The notes under the pieces: model-generated
Told to the model about the DNA's origin: nothing
The model's database searches: none
What the model saw: the letters and a program-made list of their open reading frames with translations, nothing else
Part shown: positions 1 to 5,426 of the stretch, piece by piece
Layout of the letters: every line of letters begins with the position of its first letter
How positions within the stretch are numbered: position 1 is the first letter of the stretch
Made by a program: the position numbers and the translations under genes
Assembly: GCA_045596745.1 (NCBI GenBank)
Contig: JAZODA010000059.1
Span: 1 to 6,801, forward strand
Direction of reading: 5' to 3'
Source of the DNA: RGIG3009 sp045596745
GTDB lineage: Bacteria; Bacillota; Clostridia; Oscillospirales; Acutalibacteraceae
DNA: 6,801 bases

Positions 1-1320
1 TGCGCAAATATCCATCAAGTTATCGAGTCGTGCATACAATTCCTGCTCATTTTCACACAGGTATGCAATACACGTCATATTGATGGTAACAACGCCCACA
101 GAACCGGTGCTTTCACCACTGCCGAAGAAACCGCCGGACTTTTTACGCAGCTCGCGCAGGTCCAGACGCAGACGGCAGCACATCGAACGCACGTCGGAGG
201 GCTCCATATCGGAGTTGATGTAGTTGGAGAAGTACGGCGTACCATACTTGGCGGTCATCTCGAACAGCAGCTTGTTGTTCTCGGTCTCGCTCCAGTCGAA
301 GTCGCGGGTGATGGAGTAAGTCGGGATCGGATACTGGAAGCCGCGGCCGTTGGCGTCGCCCTCGATCATAATCTCGATGAACGCCTTGTTGACCATATCC
401 ATTTCCTTCTTGCAATCGCCGTAGGTGAAGTCCATTTCCTTGCCGCCGACAATCGCAGGAAGATCCTTCAGGTCGTTCGGAACCGTCCAGTCCAACGTGA
501 TGTTGGAGAACGGAGCCTGCGTACCCCAACGAGAGGGGGTGTTCACGCCGTAGATGAAGGACTGGATGCACTGCTTAACTTCCTTCTGGGTGAGGTTGTC
601 CACCTTGACGAAGGGAGCGAGGTAGGTATCGAAGGAGGAGAACGCCTGCGCGCCCGCCCACTCGTTCTGCATAATGCCGAGGAAGTTGACCATCTGATTG
701 CACAGCGTGGACAGGTGGCTTGCGGGAGAAGAGGTAATCTTACCCGGAACGCCGCCCAGACCTTCCTGGATGAGCTGCTTCAAGCTCCAACCGGCGCAGT
801 AACCGGTGAGCATCGACAGGTCGTGCAGATGCAGCGCCGCACTGCGGTGTGCTTCGGCAACTTCCTCATCGTAGATTTCGCTGAGCCAGTAGTTGGCGGT
901 GATAGCACCCGAGTTGGAGAGAATCAGGCCGCCGACCGAATAGGTAACGGTGGAGTTCTCTTTCACGCGCCAGTCATTAATCTTCAGATAGTTGTCAACC
1001 AGATCCTTGTAGTTGAGCAGCGCCGAATTGACGTTGCGGATCTTCTCGCGCTGTTTACGGTACAGGATGTAGGCCTTGGCAACATCCGAATAACCGGCAT
1101 CCGACAGCACACGCTCCACGCTGTCCTGGATATCTTCAACCGCGATCACACCATCCTTGATCTTCGGCTCGAAATCGGCGCTGACCTGCAACGCCAACAT
1201 GTTGATAACACTGGGGTGATACTTGCGCTCTTGTGCTTCGAACGCTTTGATCATAGCGGAACTGATCTTGGAAATTTCGAATTCCACAGTACCGCCGTCT
1301 CGTTTCAATACACGATACAT
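1..1320 (-). CDS. nrdD: Anaerobic (class III) ribonucleoside-triphosphate reductase, N-terminal 440 residues; truncated by window edge
   Basis: Reduces ribonucleoside triphosphates to deoxyribonucleotides by glycyl-radical chemistry in the cytoplasm of anaerobes. The frame is open from ATG at 1320 to base 1 with no stop, so the C-terminal part, including the expected glycyl-radical loop, lies outside. Residues 1 to about 92 (MYRVLKRDGG..., ending near LYRKQREKIR) are an ATP-cone, the allosteric nucleotide-sensing domain. The catalytic barrel follows: LHLHDL at 163-168, YCAGWSL with Cys175, CNQMVNF at 207-213, MCCRLR with Cys381/Cys382 (the region of the thiyl-radical cysteine), and GESTGSVGVVTINM at 402-415. 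These match the conserved active-site blocks of class III enzymes. The start is fixed by AGGAGG at 1329-1334, 8 nt upstream. NrdR boxes and a consensus promoter lie just upstream. Identity is very secure; full length cannot be judged. Confidence 0.97.
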   Translation of the reverse strand, partial: MYRVLKRDGGTVEFEISKISSAMIKAFEAQERKYHPSVINMLALQVSADFEPKIKDGVIAVEDIQDSVERVLSDAGYSDVAKAYILYRKQREKIRNVNSALLNYKDLVDNYLKINDWRVKENSTVTYSVGGLILSNSGAITANYWLSEIYDEEVAEAHRSAALHLHDLSMLTGYCAGWSLKQLIQEGLGGVPGKITSSPASHLSTLCNQMVNFLGIMQNEWAGAQAFSSFDTYLAPFVKVDNLTQKEVKQCIQSFIYGVNTPSRWGTQAPFSNITLDWTVPNDLKDLPAIVGGKEMDFTYGDCKKEMDMVNKAFIEIMIEGDANGRGFQYPIPTYSITRDFDWSETENNKLLFEMTAKYGTPYFSNYINSDMEPSDVRSMCCRLRLDLRELRKKSGGFFGSGESTGSVGVVTINMTCIAYLCENEQELYARLDNLMDICA

Positions 1321-1328
1321 TTTCGAAT

Positions 1329-1334
1329 CCTCCT
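1329..1334 (-). promoter_or_regulatory. Ribosome binding site of nrdD
   Basis: A perfect AGGAGG on the minus strand (cctcct on the plus strand) sits 8 nt before the ATG at 1320. It settles the nrdD start and shows that Met1 precedes the ATP-cone directly. Confidence 0.9.
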
Positions 1335-1340
1335 CGTTTT

Positions 1341-1392
1341 AAAGTAAAAATACAGGCACTTCGCCCGTAAACTGTGCGACAGTGCCTGTATT
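1341..1392 (-). terminator. Hairpin with T-run in the nrdG-nrdD spacer (probable intrinsic terminator for nrdG read-through)
   Basis: On the minus strand, AATACAGGCACT (1392-1381) pairs perfectly over 12 bp with AGTGCCTGTATT (1360-1349). The loop is 20 nt, and 4 further base pairs can form inside it (1376-1379 with 1361-1364). The 3' arm runs straight into TTTACTTT (1348-1341), the form of an intrinsic terminator reading in the nrdG-to-nrdD direction. The 5' arm overlaps the nrdD -10 element at 1390-1395. RNA started from the nrdD promoter, at about 1383, would therefore lack nearly all of that arm and should not terminate. The stem is only about half GC, so efficiency is uncertain. Confidence 0.65.
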
Positions 1393-1418
1393 ATAACCCA
1401 AGAACCGCTCGTTGTCAA
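1390..1418 (-). promoter_or_regulatory. Sigma-70/SigA-type promoter of nrdD
   Basis: On the minus strand TTGACA (1418-1413) and TATAAT (1395-1390) are both perfect consensus hexamers with exactly 17 bp between them. The predicted start is near 1383, which gives a leader of about 60 nt ending in the AGGAGG ribosome binding site. The -35 hexamer lies inside the downstream NrdR box, so repressor binding there should block RNA polymerase. Confidence 0.9.
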
Positions 1419-1428
1419 TATATTGTGT
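1413..1428 (-). promoter_or_regulatory. NrdR box 2 (promoter-proximal, overlaps the -35)
   Basis: TGTCAATATATTGTGT on the plus strand matches 13 of 16 positions of the perfect box at 1446-1461, with all mismatches in the first three bases. The 13-base core CAATATATTGTGT is identical in both boxes, 33 bp apart, about three helical turns. NrdR is the ATP-cone repressor of ribonucleotide reductase genes and typically binds paired boxes on one DNA face. The three deviating bases are part of the TTGACA hexamer of the nrdD promoter, which may explain the imperfection. Confidence 0.87.
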
Positions 1429-1443
1429 GAAAATATTTTACCG

Positions 1444-1463
1444 AAACACAATATATTGTGTTT
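1444..1463. promoter_or_regulatory. NrdR box 1 (perfect palindrome)
   Basis: The 16-bp ACACAATATATTGTGT at 1446-1461 is a perfect palindrome and fits the published NrdR box consensus acaCwAtATaTwGtgt at every position. Perfect symmetry extends to 20 bp (1444-1463), with the last base touching the nrdG stop codon at 1463-1465. It lies upstream of the nrdD -35. The nrdR gene itself is not in this window. Confidence 0.93.
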
Positions 1464-2173
1464 TAGTCAACTCCGCGCACATCCGACAAAATGCCGTAAG
1501 ACCGCAGAATATCAGCAAAATCCGCCATTTTCTCAGTTTTTGGCGCGTGCAAACCGGACACAAGAACACTGTCCCGATCTACATATAGTTGTAGGTACAA
1601 GTGCGGCGCGTCGGCACCCGGCACAAGTCCCAAAAGCCACGCACCGATTCCGTGCATCTCTTCGTTGCCGTGGAACTCGTCCACCACGGTGGTGCGGAAT
1701 TCATACGCAACAGCACCCGACAGCAAGAAAGCGGCACTCTCCTCAATTTTCAAAAAATCGAACGCCGTCAGCCCCACCGTTTCCGCATAGCGTGCAGGGC
1801 AGTTTTTGATGTCCATTGCCACGTAATCGACAAGGCCCTCCCCCACCAGACGTTTCAGCACGTCGGGACGGTAGCCGTTGGTATCCAGCTTCACCGCATA
1901 ACCCATCGCCTTAATCTCGGCGATCAGCTCCGGCAGCTCCGGCTGCAGCGTCGGCTCGCCACCGGTGATGCACACCGCATCCAACAGACCGCGGCGCTTG
2001 TTCAAAAAGGCAATCAGCTCCTCGCGCGAGACCGGTGCTGTCGGTGCACCCGCCAGCAGGTCGCTGTTATGGCAAAACGGACAACGGAAATTACAGCCCT
2101 GCAGGAACACCGTGCAAGCCACTTTTCCGGGGTAATCCAACAACGTCATTTTTTGCAATCCGGCGATAACCAT
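1463..2173 (-). CDS. nrdG: Anaerobic ribonucleoside-triphosphate reductase activating protein (radical SAM activase)
   Basis: This activase uses S-adenosylmethionine and a [4Fe-4S] cluster to generate the glycyl radical on NrdD. The 236-residue product opens with GLQKMTLLDYPGKVACTVF and the radical-SAM motif CNFRCPFC (Cys27, Cys31, Cys34; CxxxCxxC). The SAM-binding TGGEPT follows at 70-75, then KLDTNGY at 95-101 and AMDIKN at 119-124. The LLDYPGK opening and the length fit the longer NrdG2-type activases (TIGR02495 style) rather than the short E. coli type. The start is supported by AGGAGG at 2181-2186, 7 nt before the ATG. It lies upstream of nrdD, the reverse of the usual nrdD-nrdG order, and is separated from it by 142 bp of regulatory DNA. 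The downstream reductase makes nrdG the best call, although other radical-SAM activases share these motifs. Confidence 0.94.
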   Translation of the reverse strand: MVIAGLQKMTLLDYPGKVACTVFLQGCNFRCPFCHNSDLLAGAPTAPVSREELIAFLNKRRGLLDAVCITGGEPTLQPELPELIAEIKAMGYAVKLDTNGYRPDVLKRLVGEGLVDYVAMDIKNCPARYAETVGLTAFDFLKIEESAAFLLSGAVAYEFRTTVVDEFHGNEEMHGIGAWLLGLVPGADAPHLYLQLYVDRDSVLVSGLHAPKTEKMADFADILRSYGILSDVRGVD

Positions 2174-2195
2174 ATTCAGTCCTCCTTTATATACA

Positions 2196-2211
2196 TATCA
2201 TTATATTGTAT
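2196..2211 (-). promoter_or_regulatory. Candidate nrdG promoter -10 with a degenerate NrdR-like box
   Basis: A perfect TATAAT lies on the minus strand at 2205-2200. The hexamer 17 bp upstream, TTTCCG, is a poor -35, so the promoter may depend on an activator or be weak. The plus-strand segment TATCATTATATTGTAT (2196-2211) covers the -10 and matches 11 of 16 positions of the perfect NrdR box downstream of nrdG. This AT-rich spacer could match by chance. If real, nrdG and nrdD would be repressed in parallel from separate promoters. Confidence 0.4.
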
Positions 2212-2245
2212 TGTCCTCAATTCGGAAAGCGGAAATTCTTTCCCG

Positions 2246-3058
2246 TCAGCGAAACGCCGTCGGCGCACTGCCGGTATACCGCTTGAACGCGCGGCTGAAA
2301 TACAAGGGGTCGGTGAACCCCACCGTCTGCGCAATCTCCCCCACCGACAAATCGGTGTACCGCAACAACTCTTTTGCTTTCTCGATGCGGGTGTGCAGAA
2401 TCAGCTGCTGCGGAGTCACCCCCACCTGCGCAGTGAACAGCTTGGAGAAATAGTTATTGTTGAGATACGCACGGTCTGCCAGCTCCTGCACCGAAATATC
2501 CTCGGCATAGTGGCGGAAGATGTACTGCACCGCTTCGGCGATGCGCTCGTCCTCCACCGGCAGGAACTGCTGTTGCGCGAAGCAGGCGAGCAATTCATAC
2601 AACAGCGCCAACGCGGAAATCTTACTGCGGATATCCGCCTTCAGCGTTTTGCGGAACAGCTCTTCCAAAATATACTCTGCGCGCTCGAACTCCGCCACAT
2701 GGGACACCGGCGCCTTGGGGGTCAGTCCCAGAAGCGGCAACAGCTCTTCGAGCTGCGTGCCGCTGAGCGTGACCCAGCGAATGCTCCACGGCGCGCCCGG
2801 TGCGGTAACGTACGATGCGTGCGACTCGGGAAACATCACATACACGTCGCCTGCCGACAGCGGAAACATTCCCTCGGCGGTGGTCATCACCGCACTGCCC
2901 TCGCACACCAGCGTAATCAGATACGCCGACTGGCGATGCTCGTACCGATGGTCCAGCGACTGCTCGCGCTTGCCGCAATAATGGAGCTGCACGCTGCCCT
3001 GCGGTCGGAAATCGAAAAGATTATCTTGAAACACGTTCATATCCATCACCGTCGTCAT
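2246..3058 (-). CDS. AraC-family transcriptional regulator with N-terminal cupin-like sensing domain
   Basis: This is a DNA-binding regulator of 270 residues, typical of AraC/XylS proteins. Residues about 20-100 form a beta-rich, cupin-like region (YLITLVCEGSAVMTT..., PLSAGDVYVMFPESH at 66-80) that usually binds a small ligand such as a sugar. Residues about 170-270 form the double helix-turn-helix: the first around ISVQELADRAYLNNNYFSKLF (188-208), the second around LSVGEIAQTVGFTDPLYFSRAFKRYTG (237-263) with the family signature GF-x-D-x-x-YFSRAFKR. The start is uncertain: Met1 (3058), Met5 (3046) and Met7 (3040) are all possible, and GGTGATGG just before Met7 resembles a ribosome site best. 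It is divergent from the iron-sulphur gene across 98 bp, the common layout for a regulator and its target. nrdG follows 72 bp downstream on the same strand. The ligand and target are not known. Confidence 0.92.
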   Translation of the reverse strand: MTTVMDMNVFQDNLFDFRPQGSVQLHYCGKREQSLDHRYEHRQSAYLITLVCEGSAVMTTAEGMFPLSAGDVYVMFPESHASYVTAPGAPWSIRWVTLSGTQLEELLPLLGLTPKAPVSHVAEFERAEYILEELFRKTLKADIRSKISALALLYELLACFAQQQFLPVEDERIAEAVQYIFRHYAEDISVQELADRAYLNNNYFSKLFTAQVGVTPQQLILHTRIEKAKELLRYTDLSVGEIAQTVGFTDPLYFSRAFKRYTGSAPTAFR

Positions 3059-3073
3059 CGTACCACAAAACAG

Positions 3074-3105
3074 CGAAAAAGTCCATATTTTTGTTGAATT
3101 TTTCG
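3074..3105. promoter_or_regulatory. Imperfect palindrome in the divergent spacer (candidate operator)
   Basis: cgaaaaagtcca (3074-3085) and ttgaatttttcg (3094-3105) are inverted copies matching at 10 of 12 positions, with an 8-bp spacer. They lie between the divergent AraC-type regulator and the iron-sulphur gene, where an autoregulatory or shared operator would be expected. The A/T runs make chance symmetry fairly likely, and AraC proteins more often bind direct than inverted repeats. Confidence 0.35.
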
Positions 3106-3128
3106 ATGGAGAAAATTCTGTTCTGTTG

Positions 3129-3147
3129 TAGAATTAAGGTAAAGGAG
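3129..3147 (+). promoter_or_regulatory. Possible -10 (TAGAAT) and ribosome binding site of the iron-sulphur gene
   Basis: TAGAAT at 3129-3134 matches five of six -10 positions, but no good -35 lies 16-18 bp upstream, as might be expected of an activator-dependent promoter. AAAGGAG at 3141-3147 is a good ribosome binding site 9 nt before ATG 3157 and decides the start. If the -10 is right, the leader would be very short (about 15 nt), so the promoter assignment is tentative while the ribosome site is solid. Confidence 0.45.
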
Positions 3148-3156
3148 TGTGGTACT

Positions 3157-5364
3157 ATGAACCGCAAAGAACTGACTGCCGCTATCAAGCGTATGGCTAA
3201 AGAACTCGGTGCCGATATGGTGGGTATCGCCCCCGTATCCCGCTTTGAGGGTGCGCCGCATATGCTGACCCCGCAAGCCCATTTGCCGGAAGCCAAATCC
3301 GTTGTCTGTCTCGGTGTTCACCACCCCGATGCTTCGGTTGACTGGTGCGGCGAGCCCAACCCCAACTTCCCCGCCGCTTTCCAGATTGGTATGATTCCCA
3401 AGCTGGACGCGATGTGCTTCCGTATAAGCAAGTGGCTGGAGGATCAGGGCTACGCCACCATTCCCCAGCCCTGCACAACCTACTGGCGTCACCGCAAGTA
3501 CAAGGACATCCCCTACGAGCACGCCGCTTCCTGGAGCCATATGGCCGCGTTTGTGGCCGCCGGCCTCGGTGAGTACGGCTACCACGGTATGGTCATGTCG
3601 CCGGAATACGGCCCGCGTGAGCGTATTATCTCGTTCATCACCGCCGCCGACCTTGAACCCGATGAGCTGTACAACGGCGACCCGTTGTGCGACTCCTGTA
3701 TGGCGTGCGCCCGCCACTGCGCCGGTCGCAACTATGAGATGGAGCGCTTAAACGACCCGAAGTTCATCGAATTTGAAATCGAAGGCAAGCAGTTCCGCTA
3801 TCCCAACATCAACCGTTGGCGTTGCTTCTACGGTGAGCAGGCTCACCTGGACACCAACATCCTTGCGGAAATCGACGATATGGACGAAGAGCGTATCTAC
3901 GACGAAGTACGTAAGGGCCAGCGTATGATTAACGACGGCTATATGTGCGGTTCGTTCAAGCACTGTATGACCCCCAAGAAGCGCTACCGCAACCCGGCGT
4001 ACGCGCCCGGTGCCCTGCGCAAAAAGAATGTCGTGAAAAAGACCAAGGAACAGCTGATGGCGCACCTGAAAGAGCTGGCGCTTCGCTGCGGCGCGGATTG
4101 TATCACGGTGCAGCCGCTCTCCGATTTTGTGCATCTCAAACCCAACTTCAACGAAGGCTTCCGTGTCGATCAGTTCTACGATTCCTTCACCACCGTTGTC
4201 ACGGTGGGCCGTCACCTGTATAAGTTCGGCGAGGATACCGAACTGGAGCGCCGCAACAACCGTCATATGCGTGATGCGTTTGTTGACCGCATCTCCTGCT
4301 TCGCCATCGACGCCACCCGCTATCTGGACGACCTCGGCTACGAGGCGATTCAGGACTGGTACCGCACCGGCATCTCCCGCGCCAGCTCCGTAAACGCCGG
4401 CTGGGAAAGCGACGACAGCTACGTCAGCCTGTCCGCTGTCATCTGCGCCATTCCGTTCGACAATATGAACGAGGTGCTGCGTGATTGGAACATCGGCGAG
4501 ATTGAGGATATCACCCCCGATGCGCCGATCTTCACCAATATGGATGCCGTGGGTATCCGCTCGCTGGAAAACGTCACCTACCCCGGTATGGACGTCATCC
4601 GCAAGCAGTACCCCTTTGCGAAAAACATCGTCGTGCTGGCCGAGGAAATCCCCGAGCGCGTGACGGAGCTCGCCTGTGCGCAGGAAGCCGAGGACGGCGC
4701 CGCGTATGCGTTTGCCCATTATGAAATTCACAAAGAAAGCCTGTGGGCAGGTGCCGATCTGTGCAGCATCCTGAAAGCCAAAGGCTACAACGCTGTGCCG
4801 CTTGCGGATATGGCACCCGAATCCAAGCCCACCATCGGTAAGTTCGGTCGTCATATGCCCGACCTGCGCGCCAACGCACCGTTCGCGGTTGCGGGCGGTC
4901 TGGGTACGCTGGGCAAGAGCGGCCTCGTGCTGAACGATGCGTTTGGCTCTCGCACTCGCTACACCTTTGTGCTGACGGATGCGCCGCTGACCGAAACCGC
5001 CGCACCGCAGGCTGTGGCCTGCCCGACAGGTTGCAACGCGTGCGCCGATTCCTGCCCGATGAAAGCGCTGGTGCAAAGCACCGAAACCGTCACCATCCGC
5101 CCCGACGAGCAGTACACCGTGCTGACGCGTGACGAAACACTGTGCACCTGGGCGCGTTCGCTGGCTATGTGCGAGGGTGCCGGTTCGGGACAGCTCGGCT
5201 GGAAGATTCCCGACATCAAAGTGCCCGACCTGCTGACCCCCGAAATCGAAGCAGAGGTCGCCGAGAAGAAGGACTTGATTCAGACACTGTGCTACCGCGA
5301 CCCGCACTTCATCGATATGATTGTCGAGCGCTGCTTGCAGGCTTGCCCAATCGGTAAGAAATAA
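3157..5364 (+). CDS. Large double-module [4Fe-4S] protein of the QueG/reductive dehalogenase-like fold, function unknown
   Basis: This 735-residue cytoplasmic-looking protein has no signal peptide or membrane segment. The first module (about 1-285) has GADMVGIAPVSRF (18-30), AKSVVCLGV (46-54), GLGEYGYHGMVMSPEYGPRERI (136-157) and a ferredoxin motif CDSCMACARHC (Cys178, 181, 184, 188), followed by Cys223, Cys264 and Cys270. The last module (about 460-735) has AKNIVVLAEEIP (488-499), GGLGTLGKSGLVLNDAFGSRTR (580-601), Cys622/626/629/633 in CPTGCNACADSCP, then Cys663, Cys672, Cys712 and CLQACP (Cys726, Cys730). Between them, 298-450 repeats the early part of the fold without a cluster. This order (nitroreductase-like core, then two [4Fe-4S] clusters) is that of epoxyqueuosine reductase and reductive dehalogenase relatives. 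It is nearly twice QueG length and is not QueG. The gene appears monocistronic, divergent from an AraC regulator. An electron-transfer or reductive role is inferred; the substrate and any cobalamin dependence are unknown. Confidence 0.87.
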   Translation: MNRKELTAAIKRMAKELGADMVGIAPVSRFEGAPHMLTPQAHLPEAKSVVCLGVHHPDASVDWCGEPNPNFPAAFQIGMIPKLDAMCFRISKWLEDQGYATIPQPCTTYWRHRKYKDIPYEHAASWSHMAAFVAAGLGEYGYHGMVMSPEYGPRERIISFITAADLEPDELYNGDPLCDSCMACARHCAGRNYEMERLNDPKFIEFEIEGKQFRYPNINRWRCFYGEQAHLDTNILAEIDDMDEERIYDEVRKGQRMINDGYMCGSFKHCMTPKKRYRNPAYAPGALRKKNVVKKTKEQLMAHLKELALRCGADCITVQPLSDFVHLKPNFNEGFRVDQFYDSFTTVVTVGRHLYKFGEDTELERRNNRHMRDAFVDRISCFAIDATRYLDDLGYEAIQDWYRTGISRASSVNAGWESDDSYVSLSAVICAIPFDNMNEVLRDWNIGEIEDITPDAPIFTNMDAVGIRSLENVTYPGMDVIRKQYPFAKNIVVLAEEIPERVTELACAQEAEDGAAYAFAHYEIHKESLWAGADLCSILKAKGYNAVPLADMAPESKPTIGKFGRHMPDLRANAPFAVAGGLGTLGKSGLVLNDAFGSRTRYTFVLTDAPLTETAAPQAVACPTGCNACADSCPMKALVQSTETVTIRPDEQYTVLTRDETLCTWARSLAMCEGAGSGQLGWKIPDIKVPDLLTPEIEAEVAEKKDLIQTLCYRDPHFIDMIVERCLQACPIGKK

Positions 5365-5407
5365 AAAAACGCCCCGGCAGGTTACAACACCTGCCGGGGC
5401 GTTTCGT
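5365..5407. terminator. Strong bidirectional intrinsic terminator between convergent genes
   Basis: AAACGCCCCGGCAGGT (5367-5382) and ACCTGCCGGGGCGTTT (5389-5404) form a perfect 16-bp, GC-rich stem with a 6-nt loop. It begins 2 nt after the stop codon of the iron-sulphur gene. Read on the minus strand, the stem ends in a run of seven T and then AT, an excellent terminator for the alpha/beta hydrolase, whose stop is at 5427-5429. Read on the plus strand the trailing sequence is TTTCGTTT, which is weaker but usable. It should serve both genes. Confidence 0.95.
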
Positions 5408-5426
5408 TTCATCAAACCGCGTTTTA

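Noticed and set aside
2224..2243. A 6-bp inverted repeat (ggaaag/ctttcc) just after the AraC regulator stop codon
   Set aside because: The stem is short, the loop is 8 nt and no T-run follows in either direction, so it is not a convincing terminator.
1601..3097. A 498-codon plus-strand open frame across nrdG and the AraC regulator
   Set aside because: It spans two well-recognised minus-strand genes and their spacer, has no ribosome site, and gives an Arg/His/Gln-rich translation typical of an antisense frame.
3091..3156. An upstream in-frame TTG at 3091 that would extend the iron-sulphur protein by 22 residues
   Set aside because: There is no ribosome site before it, the added residues are not family-like, and it runs through the promoter spacer. 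AAAGGAG lies 9 nt before ATG 3157.
3157..5364. Naming the iron-sulphur protein as epoxyqueuosine reductase (queG)
   Set aside because: It is nearly twice as long, has two cluster modules with non-standard spacing, and has no queuosine genes beside it. Only the fold relationship is supported.
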